This document shows positions 16,461 through 26,193 of a stretch of DNA of 64,000 nucleotides, piece after piece (position 1 is the stretch's first letter; every line of letters begins with the position of its first letter). Below the pieces are notes generated by a model. It did no database searches, was not told the origin of the DNA, and was given only the letters and a program-made list of their open reading frames with translations. The stretch is from Pyrinomonadaceae bacterium. Its GTDB lineage: Bacteria > Acidobacteriota > Blastocatellia > Pyrinomonadales > Pyrinomonadaceae. A program made the position numbers and the translations under genes. Where the stretch lies: NCBI GenBank assembly GCA_030841105.1, contig JAVEDE010000079.1:1-64000 (forward strand), given 5' to 3'.

Positions 16461-19400
16461 ATGAAAAATTCCCCCCTTTCGCGCGGCATCCACAGGCTCG
16501 GCCTGTCTATTCGCTATTCTTTGGCTCCGGCGCTCTGCGCCGCTTTGTTAGTTTCTACCATTTCCCCCACGCTCGCACAGAAACGCATAGCCATCCGTGT
16601 CTCTCCCGGTGGCGAAGCGTCGTCAACTACTCTACCGCGCAATAAGGAAAGAGAGAGGGAGAAGAGGCGCAGCGGGGAGCGCAACGGCCGCGGTCGCCTG
16701 AAAGCAACGCAGGACGCCTACTCCGTTTCGCAGACTCAAGACACGCAGGGCATCCCCTGGTCGGGCGACGTCGGCGTGACGAGGACGAGCGACGATCTGA
16801 TGCGCGATCAGTTGCAAGCGCCGCCCACGCGGAATCTGCGTATGCTCATGCAGGAGCGCGAAATCGAGGGACGCAACGAGCGCCCGCAAGACCCGGAGGC
16901 GCAGCCCATCGCAAGCACGCCCTTCGACTTCGCGGCGAGCGCGCGTAAAGGCACGCTCGTGAAAGGCAAGAAAGCCGTGGGCGTCATCCAGCCGCACGCT
17001 CCGCAGGCCGTCGGCGTGAACTTCGACACCGTGACCGGCCCGACCGAAACCGGCGCGTTCCCGCCCGACACGATGGGCGCAATCGGCCCCACGCAGTTCT
17101 TCGTCTTCCTCAACGGCCGCCTGCGAACGTTCAACAAGACGACCGGCGTGGCCGACGGCGTGTTGAACGTTGACTCGGACGTGTTCTTCGCCCCCGTGCT
17201 GACGCCGCCCGGCGCGGGCGAAGTGGTCTTCACCTCCGACCCGCAGGTGCGCTACGACCGCCTATCTGGGCGTTGGATTCTGATCATTCTCGATGTCATC
17301 CTGAACGGCACGACAGGGGCGACGACGAAGGCGAACCGGGTTCTCGTCGCCGTCTCTGACGCGGGCAGTTCAAACGCTATCACCGCGAGCACCGTCTGGA
17401 CGTTCTACTTCATCCAGCAGGACACGGTCGGCGGCATCCCTTCGACCGGCCAATTTCTCGACTACCCTTCGCTCGGCGTGGACGCCAACGCGCTCTACAT
17501 CGGCGGCGACATGTTCAGCCTCGCGGGTAGTTTCGTCAACACCTCGGCCTTCGTCGTCCGCAAAAGTTCGGTCTTGAGCGGCGGCCCCATCGTCACGACC
17601 GCCTTCCGCAATCTCATCGGCTCGGACGGGATGCTTGAGCCACGCGGCGTGGACAACTACAACCCGGCGGCCACCGAAGGCTACTTCATCGGCGTCAGCT
17701 TCGCGGCCTTCGGCCGACTCAACATGCGCCGTGTCAGCGACCCCGGCGGCACGCCCACTATCTCCGCAGACATCCCCATCACCACGCCGGGCACGACGAC
17801 ATCGGCCGTCAACGTTGACCATCTAGGCAATACCGGCGGCACGAACGGCCGGCTCGACGGACTCGACGACCGCCTCTATGCCGCGCACATCCGCAACGGC
17901 AGGCTGTGGACGGCGCACAGTTTCACGACGCTCAACACGGGCGTCGCTTCCACCAACGCCACCAACCGGCGCATGGCAGTCCGCTGGTATGAACTCATCG
18001 TCCCGCCCAGCACAGGCACGCCGACCTTCAACCAGACGGGCACGATCTTCGATGCCGCCAACGTCACTCAAGCCACCGCGCGGCAATACTGGCTGCCGTC
18101 GGTGACTGTGTCCGGTCAGGGGCACGCCGCCATCGGCTACAGCACCGCCGGAACTCCCTTCCGCGCCGACGCTGCGACCAACGGGCGGCTCGCCTCCGAC
18201 ACGCTCGGCACGACCGGCGCGGTCAACATCTATACCGCGAGCAGCACGGCCTATAATCCGCCGGGCGACCCCGGCCCGCCGCGCCGTTGGGGCGATTACT
18301 CTTTCACGTCGCTCGACCCGCTCGACGACATGACGATGTGGACGATTCAGGAATACTGCAACGGCACGAACACCTACGGCACGCGCGTCGCCAAACTCGC
18401 CGCGCCTCCGCCCGCAACACCGACCGCCGCCGTGCCTCCGGCCGTCGCCGCCGGTTCTGCTTCCACCAACGTCGTCGTAACGGGCACGTCCGTGGCCGGT
18501 TCCGGCTTCTACGATCCGGGCGCAAATCTCGCCGCTCCGGCCTTGCCCTTCAATCACATCAACGCGACCGTGACCGGCGGCGTCACCGTCAACAGTGTGA
18601 CCTACAACAGCCCGACGCAAGTGACGCTCAACATCTCGACCGTCGGGGCGACTGTCGGCCCGAAGGATGTGACCATCATCAACCCTGATGGGCAGAACGC
18701 GACCGGCACGGGCGTCATCACCGTCACGCCCGCCCCCGCGCCGCCCGCCACCTCTGGGCAGGTCGTCATCAGCGAACTTCGCTTCCACGGCCTTGCCAGT
18801 GGGACGGACGAGTTCGTCGAGTTATACAACGCCACGAACAACGCGCTCGACCTCAGCGGCTTTACGCTCCAAGCCCTGAACGCCGCCGGCACAGCGACCA
18901 CAGTGTTCACCGCGCCCGGCGCAATCGGCAGCAGCACGACGGTCATCCCTGCGCGCGGCCACTACCTCGTCACGGGCGCGGCCTACAGCCTCGGCGCGCT
19001 CACGGCTTCAAACGGAAGTTTGACAGCCGACATCCCGGACGGCTCAGGCGTCGGATTGTTCGCCGGGGCGGCTGCCACGCCAGCCAATCGCATTGACTCG
19101 GCAGGTTTCGACAACCGCGACCCGCTCTTCTATGAGGGCACGCCTCTCACGCCGAGCGGTGCGGGCACGGGCGGCATCACCGTCAACGGCGAGTATAGTT
19201 TCGTGCGTCAACTCAGCAGCGGCACGCCGCAGGACTCCGGCAACAACGACGCCGATTTCCTCTTCGTCTCCATCACCAACGGCGTCTTCAGCACGCGCGC
19301 TTCGACGCTCGGCGCACCGGGGCCGGAAAATCTCGCCTCGCCCATCCAGCGCAACGCCACGATCAAGGCGTCGCTGATAGACCCGACGGCCGCCTCGACC

Positions 19401-19817
19401 GCTCCGCCCAACCGCATCCGTAGCGCGGCCGGGGCGAACCCGGTCAATGCTGCCTTCGGCACGCTCGACATCCGGCGCAAGTTCACCAACACGACGGGAG
19501 CGGCCATCAGTGCCCTCCGCTTCCGCCTCGTGGACGTGACGACGCGCACCGGCACGACCGCGCCGCCCGCGGGCACGGCCGACTTGCGTTTGATCACTTC
19601 GGTTGACACAACCGCTAACGGCGGCTTGATCACCATCACCGGCTCAACCCTCGACGCGCCGGTGCAACTGAACGGAGGCGGTCTCAACTCAAGCGTGACG
19701 GTCGCCCTCCCCGGCGGCACGCTCGCCAACGGAGCGAGCATCAACGTGCGCTTTCTGCTCGGCGTGATGCAGGACGGCCAGTTCCGCTTCCTCGTCAACG
19801 TGGAGGCTCTGCCGTAA
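16461..19817 (+). CDS. Large secreted protein with IPT-like and lamin-tail domains
   Basis: This 1,118-residue protein starts with a long signal peptide (cleavage near SPTLAQ) and a basic linker. Residues about 190-640 form a repetitive beta-rich region (GAFPPDTMGAIGPTQFFVFLNG). It is followed by an IPT/TIG-like stretch (VNSVTYNSPTQVTLNIS) and a lamin-tail domain starting VVISELRFHGLASG and DEFVELYN. The last 200 residues, from LGAPGPENLASP to FRFLVNVEALP, form a module shared with the giant proteins at 40228 and 45886. I infer an extracellular or cell-surface protein. No enzyme active site is recognisable. The gene has its own terminator and seems monocistronic. Confidence 0.8.
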   Translation: MKNSPLSRGIHRLGLSIRYSLAPALCAALLVSTISPTLAQKRIAIRVSPGGEASSTTLPRNKEREREKRRSGERNGRGRLKATQDAYSVSQTQDTQGIPWSGDVGVTRTSDDLMRDQLQAPPTRNLRMLMQEREIEGRNERPQDPEAQPIASTPFDFAASARKGTLVKGKKAVGVIQPHAPQAVGVNFDTVTGPTETGAFPPDTMGAIGPTQFFVFLNGRLRTFNKTTGVADGVLNVDSDVFFAPVLTPPGAGEVVFTSDPQVRYDRLSGRWILIILDVILNGTTGATTKANRVLVAVSDAGSSNAITASTVWTFYFIQQDTVGGIPSTGQFLDYPSLGVDANALYIGGDMFSLAGSFVNTSAFVVRKSSVLSGGPIVTTAFRNLIGSDGMLEPRGVDNYNPAATEGYFIGVSFAAFGRLNMRRVSDPGGTPTISADIPITTPGTTTSAVNVDHLGNTGGTNGRLDGLDDRLYAAHIRNGRLWTAHSFTTLNTGVASTNATNRRMAVRWYELIVPPSTGTPTFNQTGTIFDAANVTQATARQYWLPSVTVSGQGHAAIGYSTAGTPFRADAATNGRLASDTLGTTGAVNIYTASSTAYNPPGDPGPPRRWGDYSFTSLDPLDDMTMWTIQEYCNGTNTYGTRVAKLAAPPPATPTAAVPPAVAAGSASTNVVVTGTSVAGSGFYDPGANLAAPALPFNHINATVTGGVTVNSVTYNSPTQVTLNISTVGATVGPKDVTIINPDGQNATGTGVITVTPAPAPPATSGQVVISELRFHGLASGTDEFVELYNATNNALDLSGFTLQALNAAGTATTVFTAPGAIGSSTTVIPARGHYLVTGAAYSLGALTASNGSLTADIPDGSGVGLFAGAAATPANRIDSAGFDNRDPLFYEGTPLTPSGAGTGGITVNGEYSFVRQLSSGTPQDSGNNDADFLFVSITNGVFSTRASTLGAPGPENLASPIQRNATIKASLIDPTAASTAPPNRIRSAAGANPVNAAFGTLDIRRKFTNTTGAAISALRFRLVDVTTRTGTTAPPAGTADLRLITSVDTTANGGLITITGSTLDAPVQLNGGGLNSSVTVALPGGTLANGASINVRFLLGVMQDGQFRFLVNVEALP

Positions 19818-19851
19818 GTAGACGAACAATCACACTACGGCACAAACGGTA

Positions 19852-19907
19852 AGAGACGCGGGCGGTTGACTGATGCAACGACAATCGGCCGCCCGCGTCT
19901 CTCTTTT
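19852..19907 (+). terminator. Intrinsic terminator of the lamin-tail gene
   Basis: AGAGACGCGGGCGG (19852-19865) pairs perfectly with CCGCCCGCGTCTCT (19889-19902), followed by CTTTT. Confidence 0.85.
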
Positions 19908-20113
19908 AACGACACTCGCCGCGCTTGCCCACGCCCGCCCTGACCGCTCATCCCTTCAACCGCCCCGCTCGTCCCGGCCATTCGCGTCTCGTCACATTTC
20001 GCAAACCTTTCGCGCCCCGCAACGTTCATGCTTCCGGAACACGAAGGCGTTCCGTCATGAATTGAGACCGGAAAATATCCGTCCCCCAGTGTGGGCTACG
20101 AAAGGTTGAAAAG

Positions 20114-20509
20114 ATGAAACAGAGTTTGCACCGCATCGCAATTTCCCTCGTACTCGGCATTCTGCTCGGCTCCGTCGCATTCGCCGGCGGAAAGTCGAAG
20201 CACGTCACCTTTAACGAGGACGTCAAAGTCGGCGACACTATCGTCAAGAAGGGCACTTACACCGTCACTTTCGACGAGAAGACCAACGAGTTGACGATCC
20301 GCGACTACAAGAAAATCGTCGCGAAGACCACGGCGCGCATCGGAGAGCGCCAGAGCGCCAACTGGCGGCCGGTGAACTACGTGACCGCGAAGGACAAGGA
20401 AAGCAATCTTATGTTGTCCGGCATCCCGATGGGCGGCAACATGATCATCGTCGGCGGCGAGACGGCCGCCGGTACGACTTCGGCCAGCCCGGCCACGCCC
20501 CAACAGTAA
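20114..20509 (+). CDS. Small secreted protein, unknown function
   Basis: The 131-residue product has a signal peptide (residues 1-25, ending VAFAG). The mature part begins KSKHVTFNEDVKVGDTIVKKGTYTV and continues with short beta strands such as NELTIRDYKKIVAKT, ending in a Thr/Ser/Ala/Pro tail. The V-x-V-G-x-T-x-V-x-x-G-x-Y layout is common in small exported beta-rich proteins of this phylum, but I cannot give it a function. It has its own leader and is followed by a perfect hairpin, so it appears to be transcribed alone. Confidence 0.75.
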   Translation: MKQSLHRIAISLVLGILLGSVAFAGGKSKHVTFNEDVKVGDTIVKKGTYTVTFDEKTNELTIRDYKKIVAKTTARIGERQSANWRPVNYVTAKDKESNLMLSGIPMGGNMIIVGGETAAGTTSASPATPQQ

Positions 20510-20530
20510 AGCGCACACACACGCGCGCGG

Positions 20531-20568
20531 CACGCGCTCACGTCAATCGCTCCTGACGTGAGCGCGTG
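20531..20568. terminator. Perfect 15-bp hairpin after the small secreted gene
   Basis: CACGCGCTCACGTCA (20531-20545) pairs with TGACGTGAGCGCGTG (20554-20568) around an eight-base loop. There is no T run, so it may be a 3'-end stabiliser or a Rho-independent terminator of weak type. Confidence 0.55.
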
Positions 20569-20775
20569 CGCGTGTCCGGCATGCACTCCGGCCAACAGAG
20601 CGGGCGCGCATCAGTCGCGACGCGCGCATCCCTTCGTCCCTGCCGTTCCGATTTCTCGGAGACACGCGTGCGGAATTTTGTGTTTGACGGGCGAAACGAT
20701 TTTCGCCGCCTTGCGTATTACAGTGTGCAGTTCCCGCAGATTTAGATTCGACCCCCGCGAAAAGGAGAGTTTTAC

Positions 20776-21273
20776 ATGAAACGCAAGATCGTAGCAGGCG
20801 GCTTTGCCGCGTCGCTCGTCGCTTTGAGTCTGGTCGTCGCCTCGGCGGCGGCGAAGCCCGACTTCAGCGGCAAGTGGGTGATGGACAAGGCGAAGAGCGA
20901 AGGTCTGCCCCCCAACATGGATCAGGCCATGACCGTCACGCAGACTGGCGACAAGATCGAGTTGGAGACCAAGATCACCACGCCGAACGGCGAACGCGTG
21001 ATCAAAGACAGCTACACGGCCGACGGCAAAGAGACCGATTTCACACCCCAAGGCCCGCAGGGCGCGATGGGCAAAGGCAAACGCACGACGAAGTGGTCGG
21101 CTGACGGCGCGGCCCTCGAAGTGAGCGAGACGGCCACGCTCGACGGCGCGGGCGAAGTGTCGGCCACGCGCAAGTGGTCGCTCGCCGCCGACGGCAAAAC
21201 CCTGACCGTCGAACTGAATTTTAGCGGCGAACAGGGCATGCAGAAAACGAAGCGCGTCTTCGTCAAGCAGTAA
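20776..21273 (+). CDS. Secreted lipocalin-like protein
   Basis: This 165-residue protein has a signal peptide ending ASAAAK. The mature start PDFSGKWVMDKAKSEGLPP is a pattern common to exported Acidobacteriota proteins that probably form a small lipocalin-like beta barrel. Alternating strands follow (VTQTGDKIELETKI, TKWSADGAALEVSE, KWSLAADGKTLTVEL). AAAGGAGAG precedes the start ATG. No ligand or catalytic residue can be named. A strong terminator-like hairpin follows at 21301, so it forms a separate unit from the convergent nuclease-helicase gene. Confidence 0.8.
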   Translation: MKRKIVAGGFAASLVALSLVVASAAAKPDFSGKWVMDKAKSEGLPPNMDQAMTVTQTGDKIELETKITTPNGERVIKDSYTADGKETDFTPQGPQGAMGKGKRTTKWSADGAALEVSETATLDGAGEVSATRKWSLAADGKTLTVELNFSGEQGMQKTKRVFVKQ

Positions 21274-21300
21274 CAACTTTCACGACTTCGACCCGCGCGC

Positions 21301-21334
21301 GAAAGCCCCGCCTGTCATGCAGCGCGGGGCTTTC
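21301..21334. terminator. Hairpin between convergent genes
   Basis: GAAAGCCCCG (21301-21310) pairs perfectly with CGGGGCTTTC (21325-21334). It lies between the secreted-protein gene and the convergent nuclease-helicase gene and may serve both. Confidence 0.7.
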
Positions 21335-21363
21335 GTGATCGCTAAAGTAAGGCGGGTGTTCTT

Positions 21364-24300
21364 TCAACTCTCGCACAGCGTCCGCACGCGCACGCGATGC
21401 CCTTTGATGTCGCCCTCCCAGAGCGTCGTCCGGCCGCACTCGTGGCGCAGGTACTTCCACAGCGCGCCGCGCTCGTACTCGTCCAGATCGGCGGGGATGA
21501 GATCGAAGACTGCGCGCGAGGCGATGACGATGAGTTTCCGCTTCGGGCGCGAGATGGCGACCGTCAGGCGTCGCGGTTCGAGCAGGAAACCGCTCTCGGC
21601 GCGCGCGAACTCGCGGTCGGAGACGGTGGCCGACAGGATGATCAGTTCGCGCTCGCCGCCCTGAAAGCGTTCCACCGTGTCAATCGAATTTGCCAGATGC
21701 GGCAGGCGCGCGCGCAGCAGCGACTTCTGTGCGCGGTGCGGCACGACGACGCCGAGTCCGCCCTCGCCTCCGCACCCCAACTTCTCGCACGCGACCCCGG
21801 CCAACGCTTCGACCAACGCGGCCTCGAACTCGTTCGACTGTTGCGAACCGCTCTCGTCGTGCTCGATGACGACGAGCGAGTGTTCGGGCGCGAAGGCCGC
21901 GCCGAGCCAACCGTTGAGCGTGTCGTCCGCAGCCATCCGCACGCGGTTGTCCGAACGAAAGTTGATGCCGTCCTCCGCGTAGACGTGGCGTTGCAGGAAC
22001 GACGCGATCTCCGTGGGGATGCGGAACGATTGATCGAGCGCTTCGCCCGCGAAGCCGAGCGCGCGCAACGTCTCGAAGATAGAGAGGTGCGGTTGGGCGT
22101 GTTTGAGATCGCGTCGGCTCTCCCTGTCCCACGCGTGCGCGAGGATGGGCGGCATCTGGCGGTGGTCGCCGATGGCGACGAACTGGCCGTCGCCGCGCAG
22201 GAAGGCCGCGGCCGTCAGAGCTTCCGCGATGCCCATCTGCGAAGCCTCGTCCACGATGACGAGATCAAACAACTCCTGCGTCCAGTCAATCGCCTTCCCC
22301 TTCGACGCGCCCTTCTTCACCAGATTGTAAATGCCGCCCGGCGTGCCGCCGACAACTAAGAGCGGCTCGCCGAGCAGCGACGCCCACTGCTCGCCCGCGC
22401 TCTGTTCGTCGCCCCCTCCGGCGAACAGACGCTCGACGCCATCAGCTAACACTTCGCCCGAGTCGTTGCAAATCTTCGCCACGCGCAGACGTGCAAGCGG
22501 CGCGAGTCGCGCGTCGCCCGCGCCCGCCCGCGCGAGTTGCCGCGCGCCGCGTGCGATGCTGGCGAGCGCAATCGAACTGGCCGCGTGCGTCTTGGCCGCG
22601 ACGGCGACGCGGAACGGCCGCGCCGGGGTCGAGAGCGCGAGCGCACGCGCGAGCACGGCGAAGCCGAGCGTGTGGCTCTTGCCCGTGCCCGGCGGCCCCT
22701 GCAAGACGAGGACGCGCTCCTGCAAGTAGCCGCCGACCACGCGCGACTGCGCGCCCGTCAACCCGTGCGGAGCTTGCGCGCGCGACGCCAGCGCGGCGAT
22801 CTCCGATGCGTCGCGCTGCCGCTTCGGCCGCACGCCGCGCGCGCGCTTTCCCTCCTCCGCGTCCGCGAGCCAGTGATAGAGATGGTTCGAGGCGGCGTGA
22901 CGGCAGGCGTCGAGAAACTTGTCCGCGTTGAGATCGTCGACCATCTCGTCAATCGTGCAGACCGCGCCCGCCTCAGGTTTGAACGCCCAGTGACGATAGC
23001 GAAAATCCGAGTTCTTGAAATTCATCGAGAGCAGACGCAGGGAGACGCGCGCGTCTCCCAACTCTTCGACGACGGCGAGACGCCCGCGCACGAGTTTGCG
23101 CGCGGTCAAGGCTTTGCCCTCCTCGTCTGCCAGCGGGTTCAAGACCACCCAGTCGCCTTCGCGGAAACGGAGCGCGGCCATGTCGGCGACGTTCAACGAC
23201 GCGCCGTCGGTCTTGGAGAAACTGAACGAGGCGCGGTCTTCTCCGCCGTCCGTCCGTTCGTAAGCGTCGCAACGGACGACGAGCGTGCGCCCGCCCGCCG
23301 CGCGCTGTTCGGGCGGGAGCGAGAGGTGCAGCAGCAACTCCTGCATCTTCGCGTGGTGTTCGAGGTAGAGGAAATCTTCGAGCGCGCGATGGAGCGGAAC
23401 AGCCGTCGCGTCGAGTTCCGTCTGGTCGAGACGCGCGAGCGAGAGCGGTTCTTTCTCGACCTGTTTGTTCTTGTACTGGAAACTCTCTTCGATGAAACGC
23501 AGCGCGCGGCAGCGTTCGACGGCGAGCGCGCGCACGTCTTCCAACGTCGTGCCGAGAAAGCCACGCACCTGCGCGCGCGCTTCGTTCGCCATCTCCGGCG
23601 ACTCGCCGAGCAACCCCCAAGCGGCATAGGCGTATTCGAGCGGAATCTCCGTGCCGAAGCGCGCGGCGGATTCGACCCACGCGATACGACCCGTCTGCTC
23701 GTCCGGCGCGGCGACGACGAACGCGCCCGTCCGCGCGTCGCGCGTGAAGGCGCGCGTGTTGTCGAAGACGCGCGCACGGAAAGTCTTGAGAAACTCGCGC
23801 TCGCCGTCGCGCCACTTGAAGCCCATCTCGCGCGCGACTTCGTACAAGTTCTGACAGACCGCGCCGAGGTTCAGACGCTCGCCCACCTCTTCACTGAGGA
23901 AAGAGATCATGCCCTGCGTCAGCGCGGGCGTGGAGGTCAGCAGATCATAGAAGGCCGGGATCGCGCAGACGGCCGCGAAGTGGCGCGCAAGCGCGTCGAG
24001 CAAAGAGCGTTGGCCGCGCCGGTCGTAGAGGTAGATGTGGACGGGCGCGGCAGGTGAATCGGCCACGCGCGCAATCGCTGGGAGCAGACGCGCGACCCAA
24101 TGGATGAGCAGCGCGCGCTCGCTCTCAAGGTCGGGCTTGGTCTCGGTGTGCTCGACGATCTCGATTGAACCCGCAGGCCCCGCGACGACCCCGGCCAGCA
24201 GGTAAACTTTATCCTCAAGATGATCGCGCTCGGCGTCAACGTAAACTTTGATCAGGTTCGGATACTGCCGTTCGTCCGGCAGCGACCCCCAATCCGCGCC

Positions 24301-25338
24301 GAGCAAATAACGCTTCGCTTCGACGTTCCGGTCGAATCTCCTGAGCGCGGCGCGCGCGCGTTGCGCGAGGACGGGCAGGCGACTGCCGAGCGGCCAACGC
24401 GCGCCGATGCGCTCCACGTCAGCCGCCATTCCGGGCGCGGGCAGCATTGCGCCCGTGCCGTAATCCATCAAGCGCGAAAGCTCGCGCGCCGTCCTCACGC
24501 CGACGCTTCGGAGCGCGCCCTTCTCTGTCGCCGTCAGCGCGGGGACGAGCGAGAGGTCTTCGCGTTCGGCCGTGTCAATGAAGCAGAGCGCGTTGTAAGG
24601 GCAGCCGTCGCAATGCGCGCCGAGGTGATAAGAGGCGTCCGCGAAACTGCGCGCCGTGGCGCGCGCGACATCCGAATCGGCGGCCGCGACGAGTTGCTCG
24701 ATCTCGTCGAGATACAGCGAAAGGTCGAACCGCTCGATCTCGTCGGGCGCGAGTTCCGAGTCGCGCGCGGCAATCGCGCCCTTGAACGAGGCGGGCTTGA
24801 GTCCGGCTTCGACGAGCGCGTCGCCGAGCAGCCGCGCGTAGAAGGCGACTTGCAGGCGGTAGCCCACCGTCTCGCGCCGACTCGCCTTGATGTCAATAAC
24901 GGTCACGTCAACCGTATCGCTCTCAACTCCGGTGCGCCGTTCGATCTCGACGAGGTCGGGGTAGCCTTCGCAACTGCACCCGCCGATGCGCCCTTCGAGC
25001 CGTGCCTGATAGTAGAAGGTGCGCCGCCCCGCCGCCTGCGACTTCAAAGCGGAGACGAAGGCCGCCGCCGAAGTGTTCTGCAAATTACGCACGTCTGCGC
25101 GCGCGCCGAGTTCCGACACTTGCTCGCGTTCAAACTGCTGCCCCGATTCGGACAGCAGCGGCGAGAGGTTTTCAAAGCCCACGCGATAACGCGCCGCGAC
25201 CTGTTTCGCTTCCGAGGGAAAGAGCGCGAGCCGCAAATAGCGTTCGCAACGGTTGCGCGAGACGTACTGCGCGAGCCGGTGCGCGCCGAGCGTGCGCTCG
25301 GTGAAAATGCTTTCGTTGGCTGCGGGAGCGTCAGACAT
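21364..25338 (-). CDS. TM0106-type RecB-like nuclease fused to SF1 DNA helicase
   Basis: The 1,324-residue protein joins a PD-(D/E)XK nuclease (about residues 25-270) to a superfamily 1 helicase (about 830-1310). Nuclease residues are in EGYPDLVEIE and VTVIDIKASRRE. A cysteine cluster, HCDGCPYNALC, about residue 240, could bind an Fe-S centre together with an upstream cysteine, as in AddB, Dna2 and Cas4. The helicase has Walker A GPPGTGKSHT, Walker B DLVIVDEASQM, and the late motifs VERFQGGERELIILSATVSD and LTVAISRPKRKL. This is the layout of the TM0106 RecB-like family. It probably processes DNA ends in repair, and a role in defence against foreign DNA is possible but not shown by the neighbours. 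Confidence 0.88.
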   Translation of the reverse strand: MSDAPAANESIFTERTLGAHRLAQYVSRNRCERYLRLALFPSEAKQVAARYRVGFENLSPLLSESGQQFEREQVSELGARADVRNLQNTSAAAFVSALKSQAAGRRTFYYQARLEGRIGGCSCEGYPDLVEIERRTGVESDTVDVTVIDIKASRRETVGYRLQVAFYARLLGDALVEAGLKPASFKGAIAARDSELAPDEIERFDLSLYLDEIEQLVAAADSDVARATARSFADASYHLGAHCDGCPYNALCFIDTAEREDLSLVPALTATEKGALRSVGVRTARELSRLMDYGTGAMLPAPGMAADVERIGARWPLGSRLPVLAQRARAALRRFDRNVEAKRYLLGADWGSLPDERQYPNLIKVYVDAERDHLEDKVYLLAGVVAGPAGSIEIVEHTETKPDLESERALLIHWVARLLPAIARVADSPAAPVHIYLYDRRGQRSLLDALARHFAAVCAIPAFYDLLTSTPALTQGMISFLSEEVGERLNLGAVCQNLYEVAREMGFKWRDGEREFLKTFRARVFDNTRAFTRDARTGAFVVAAPDEQTGRIAWVESAARFGTEIPLEYAYAAWGLLGESPEMANEARAQVRGFLGTTLEDVRALAVERCRALRFIEESFQYKNKQVEKEPLSLARLDQTELDATAVPLHRALEDFLYLEHHAKMQELLLHLSLPPEQRAAGGRTLVVRCDAYERTDGGEDRASFSFSKTDGASLNVADMAALRFREGDWVVLNPLADEEGKALTARKLVRGRLAVVEELGDARVSLRLLSMNFKNSDFRYRHWAFKPEAGAVCTIDEMVDDLNADKFLDACRHAASNHLYHWLADAEEGKRARGVRPKRQRDASEIAALASRAQAPHGLTGAQSRVVGGYLQERVLVLQGPPGTGKSHTLGFAVLARALALSTPARPFRVAVAAKTHAASSIALASIARGARQLARAGAGDARLAPLARLRVAKICNDSGEVLADGVERLFAGGGDEQSAGEQWASLLGEPLLVVGGTPGGIYNLVKKGASKGKAIDWTQELFDLVIVDEASQMGIAEALTAAAFLRGDGQFVAIGDHRQMPPILAHAWDRESRRDLKHAQPHLSIFETLRALGFAGEALDQSFRIPTEIASFLQRHVYAEDGINFRSDNRVRMAADDTLNGWLGAAFAPEHSLVVIEHDESGSQQSNEFEAALVEALAGVACEKLGCGGEGGLGVVVPHRAQKSLLRARLPHLANSIDTVERFQGGERELIILSATVSDREFARAESGFLLEPRRLTVAISRPKRKLIVIASRAVFDLIPADLDEYERGALWKYLRHECGRTTLWEGDIKGHRVRVRTLCES

Positions 25339-25411
25339 GCGAGGAAGTCGGGAGCTGCGTTTCTTTCGGCGGAGTTACTTACGTTGATAACTGCGTCACG
25401 TCTCGCCCCTC

Positions 25412-25487
25412 ACGATGCGCGAGACTGTGAGACGATGTGCGGGATGACTGACGACGCGCGAGACTACTGACAACGCGCGGGATTATT
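25412..25487. repeat. Four imperfect 19-20-bp tandem repeats
   Basis: Units start at 25412, 25432, 25451 and 25470 with the shared pattern ACGAYGCGCGRGAYTACTG. They fill the gap between the zinc-ribbon gene and the nuclease-helicase gene and touch the stop codon of the former. Confidence 0.65.
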
Positions 25488-26193
25488 TCTTCGGGCGCAC
25501 CACAGTGAGCGTCGGCGTCTCCGTCCGCTCGACGGCGGCGAGAATCAGTTCGCGCAAGTTCGCGTCCGTCCCGGCGTCGTTTGACAGAAACTTTTCGAGT
25601 TGCTCTTTGACCGGGCTGTAGCTGACCTTGCGTTCAAAGAGCGCGGCGAACGCGTCAGGCTCAAGTCGGCTTTCGAGCGCGCCCACCTTCTCCGGGTCGC
25701 ACTTCAAGTTCGTCTTGAAACTGCATTTCACCGCGCCGTCTTCGCTGCGCAAAGTCACCGCGCCCGCCACGCGCTCGCGCGCCGCGGCCGCCGCCTTGAG
25801 TTGTTCCTTGATCTCGTCCAGACGATCCTTGACGCGCTTCTCTTCGGCGTGCAGCCCGATGTATTCCGAGACGAGTGTTTCCACTTCCGCGTCGTCCGGC
25901 GCGTCGCCCGCCGCGGACTGCGCCGCCGCTCCTGCGTCGCAGTCGGAACAATGCACGGCGTCGTCGCGCATGAGCGCCTCGTCCTGCGGGACGAGGCCGC
26001 GACAGAGCGCGCAGGCGACGTAATAACTCTTCGCGCAATTCGCGCACAGCGTCTCACCGCGACGCGACGCGACCGTCTCTGTCGCCGCCTCCAAACATTC
26101 GACGCACACCTGCTGCTGCGGCTGTGGTGGCTGTGCTTGCGCCGCCGCAAACTGCTCCGACGCCTGCGGGTGGATTTTATCTTTGGCTTCCAA
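25483..26193 (-). CDS. Zinc-ribbon and coiled-coil protein, unknown function
   Basis: From the TTG at 26193, nine bases after GGAG, the product has 236 residues. The longer frame to 26334 begins with a basic stretch without a ribosome-binding site. Residues about 25-85 contain paired cysteines (CVECLEA, CANCAKSYYVACALC, HCSDCD), suggesting two small zinc ribbons. A long helix, LHAEEKRVKDRLDEIKEQL, probably a coiled coil, comes next. The C-terminal half (VKCSFKTNLKCDPEKVGALE) reads like a phage or plasmid-type nucleic-acid protein, though I cannot name a family. It lies upstream of the nuclease-helicase gene on the same strand with a 144-base repeat-filled gap. Confidence 0.65.
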   Translation of the reverse strand: MEAKDKIHPQASEQFAAAQAQPPQPQQQVCVECLEAATETVASRRGETLCANCAKSYYVACALCRGLVPQDEALMRDDAVHCSDCDAGAAAQSAAGDAPDDAEVETLVSEYIGLHAEEKRVKDRLDEIKEQLKAAAAARERVAGAVTLRSEDGAVKCSFKTNLKCDPEKVGALESRLEPDAFAALFERKVSYSPVKEQLEKFLSNDAGTDANLRELILAAVERTETPTLTVVRPKK

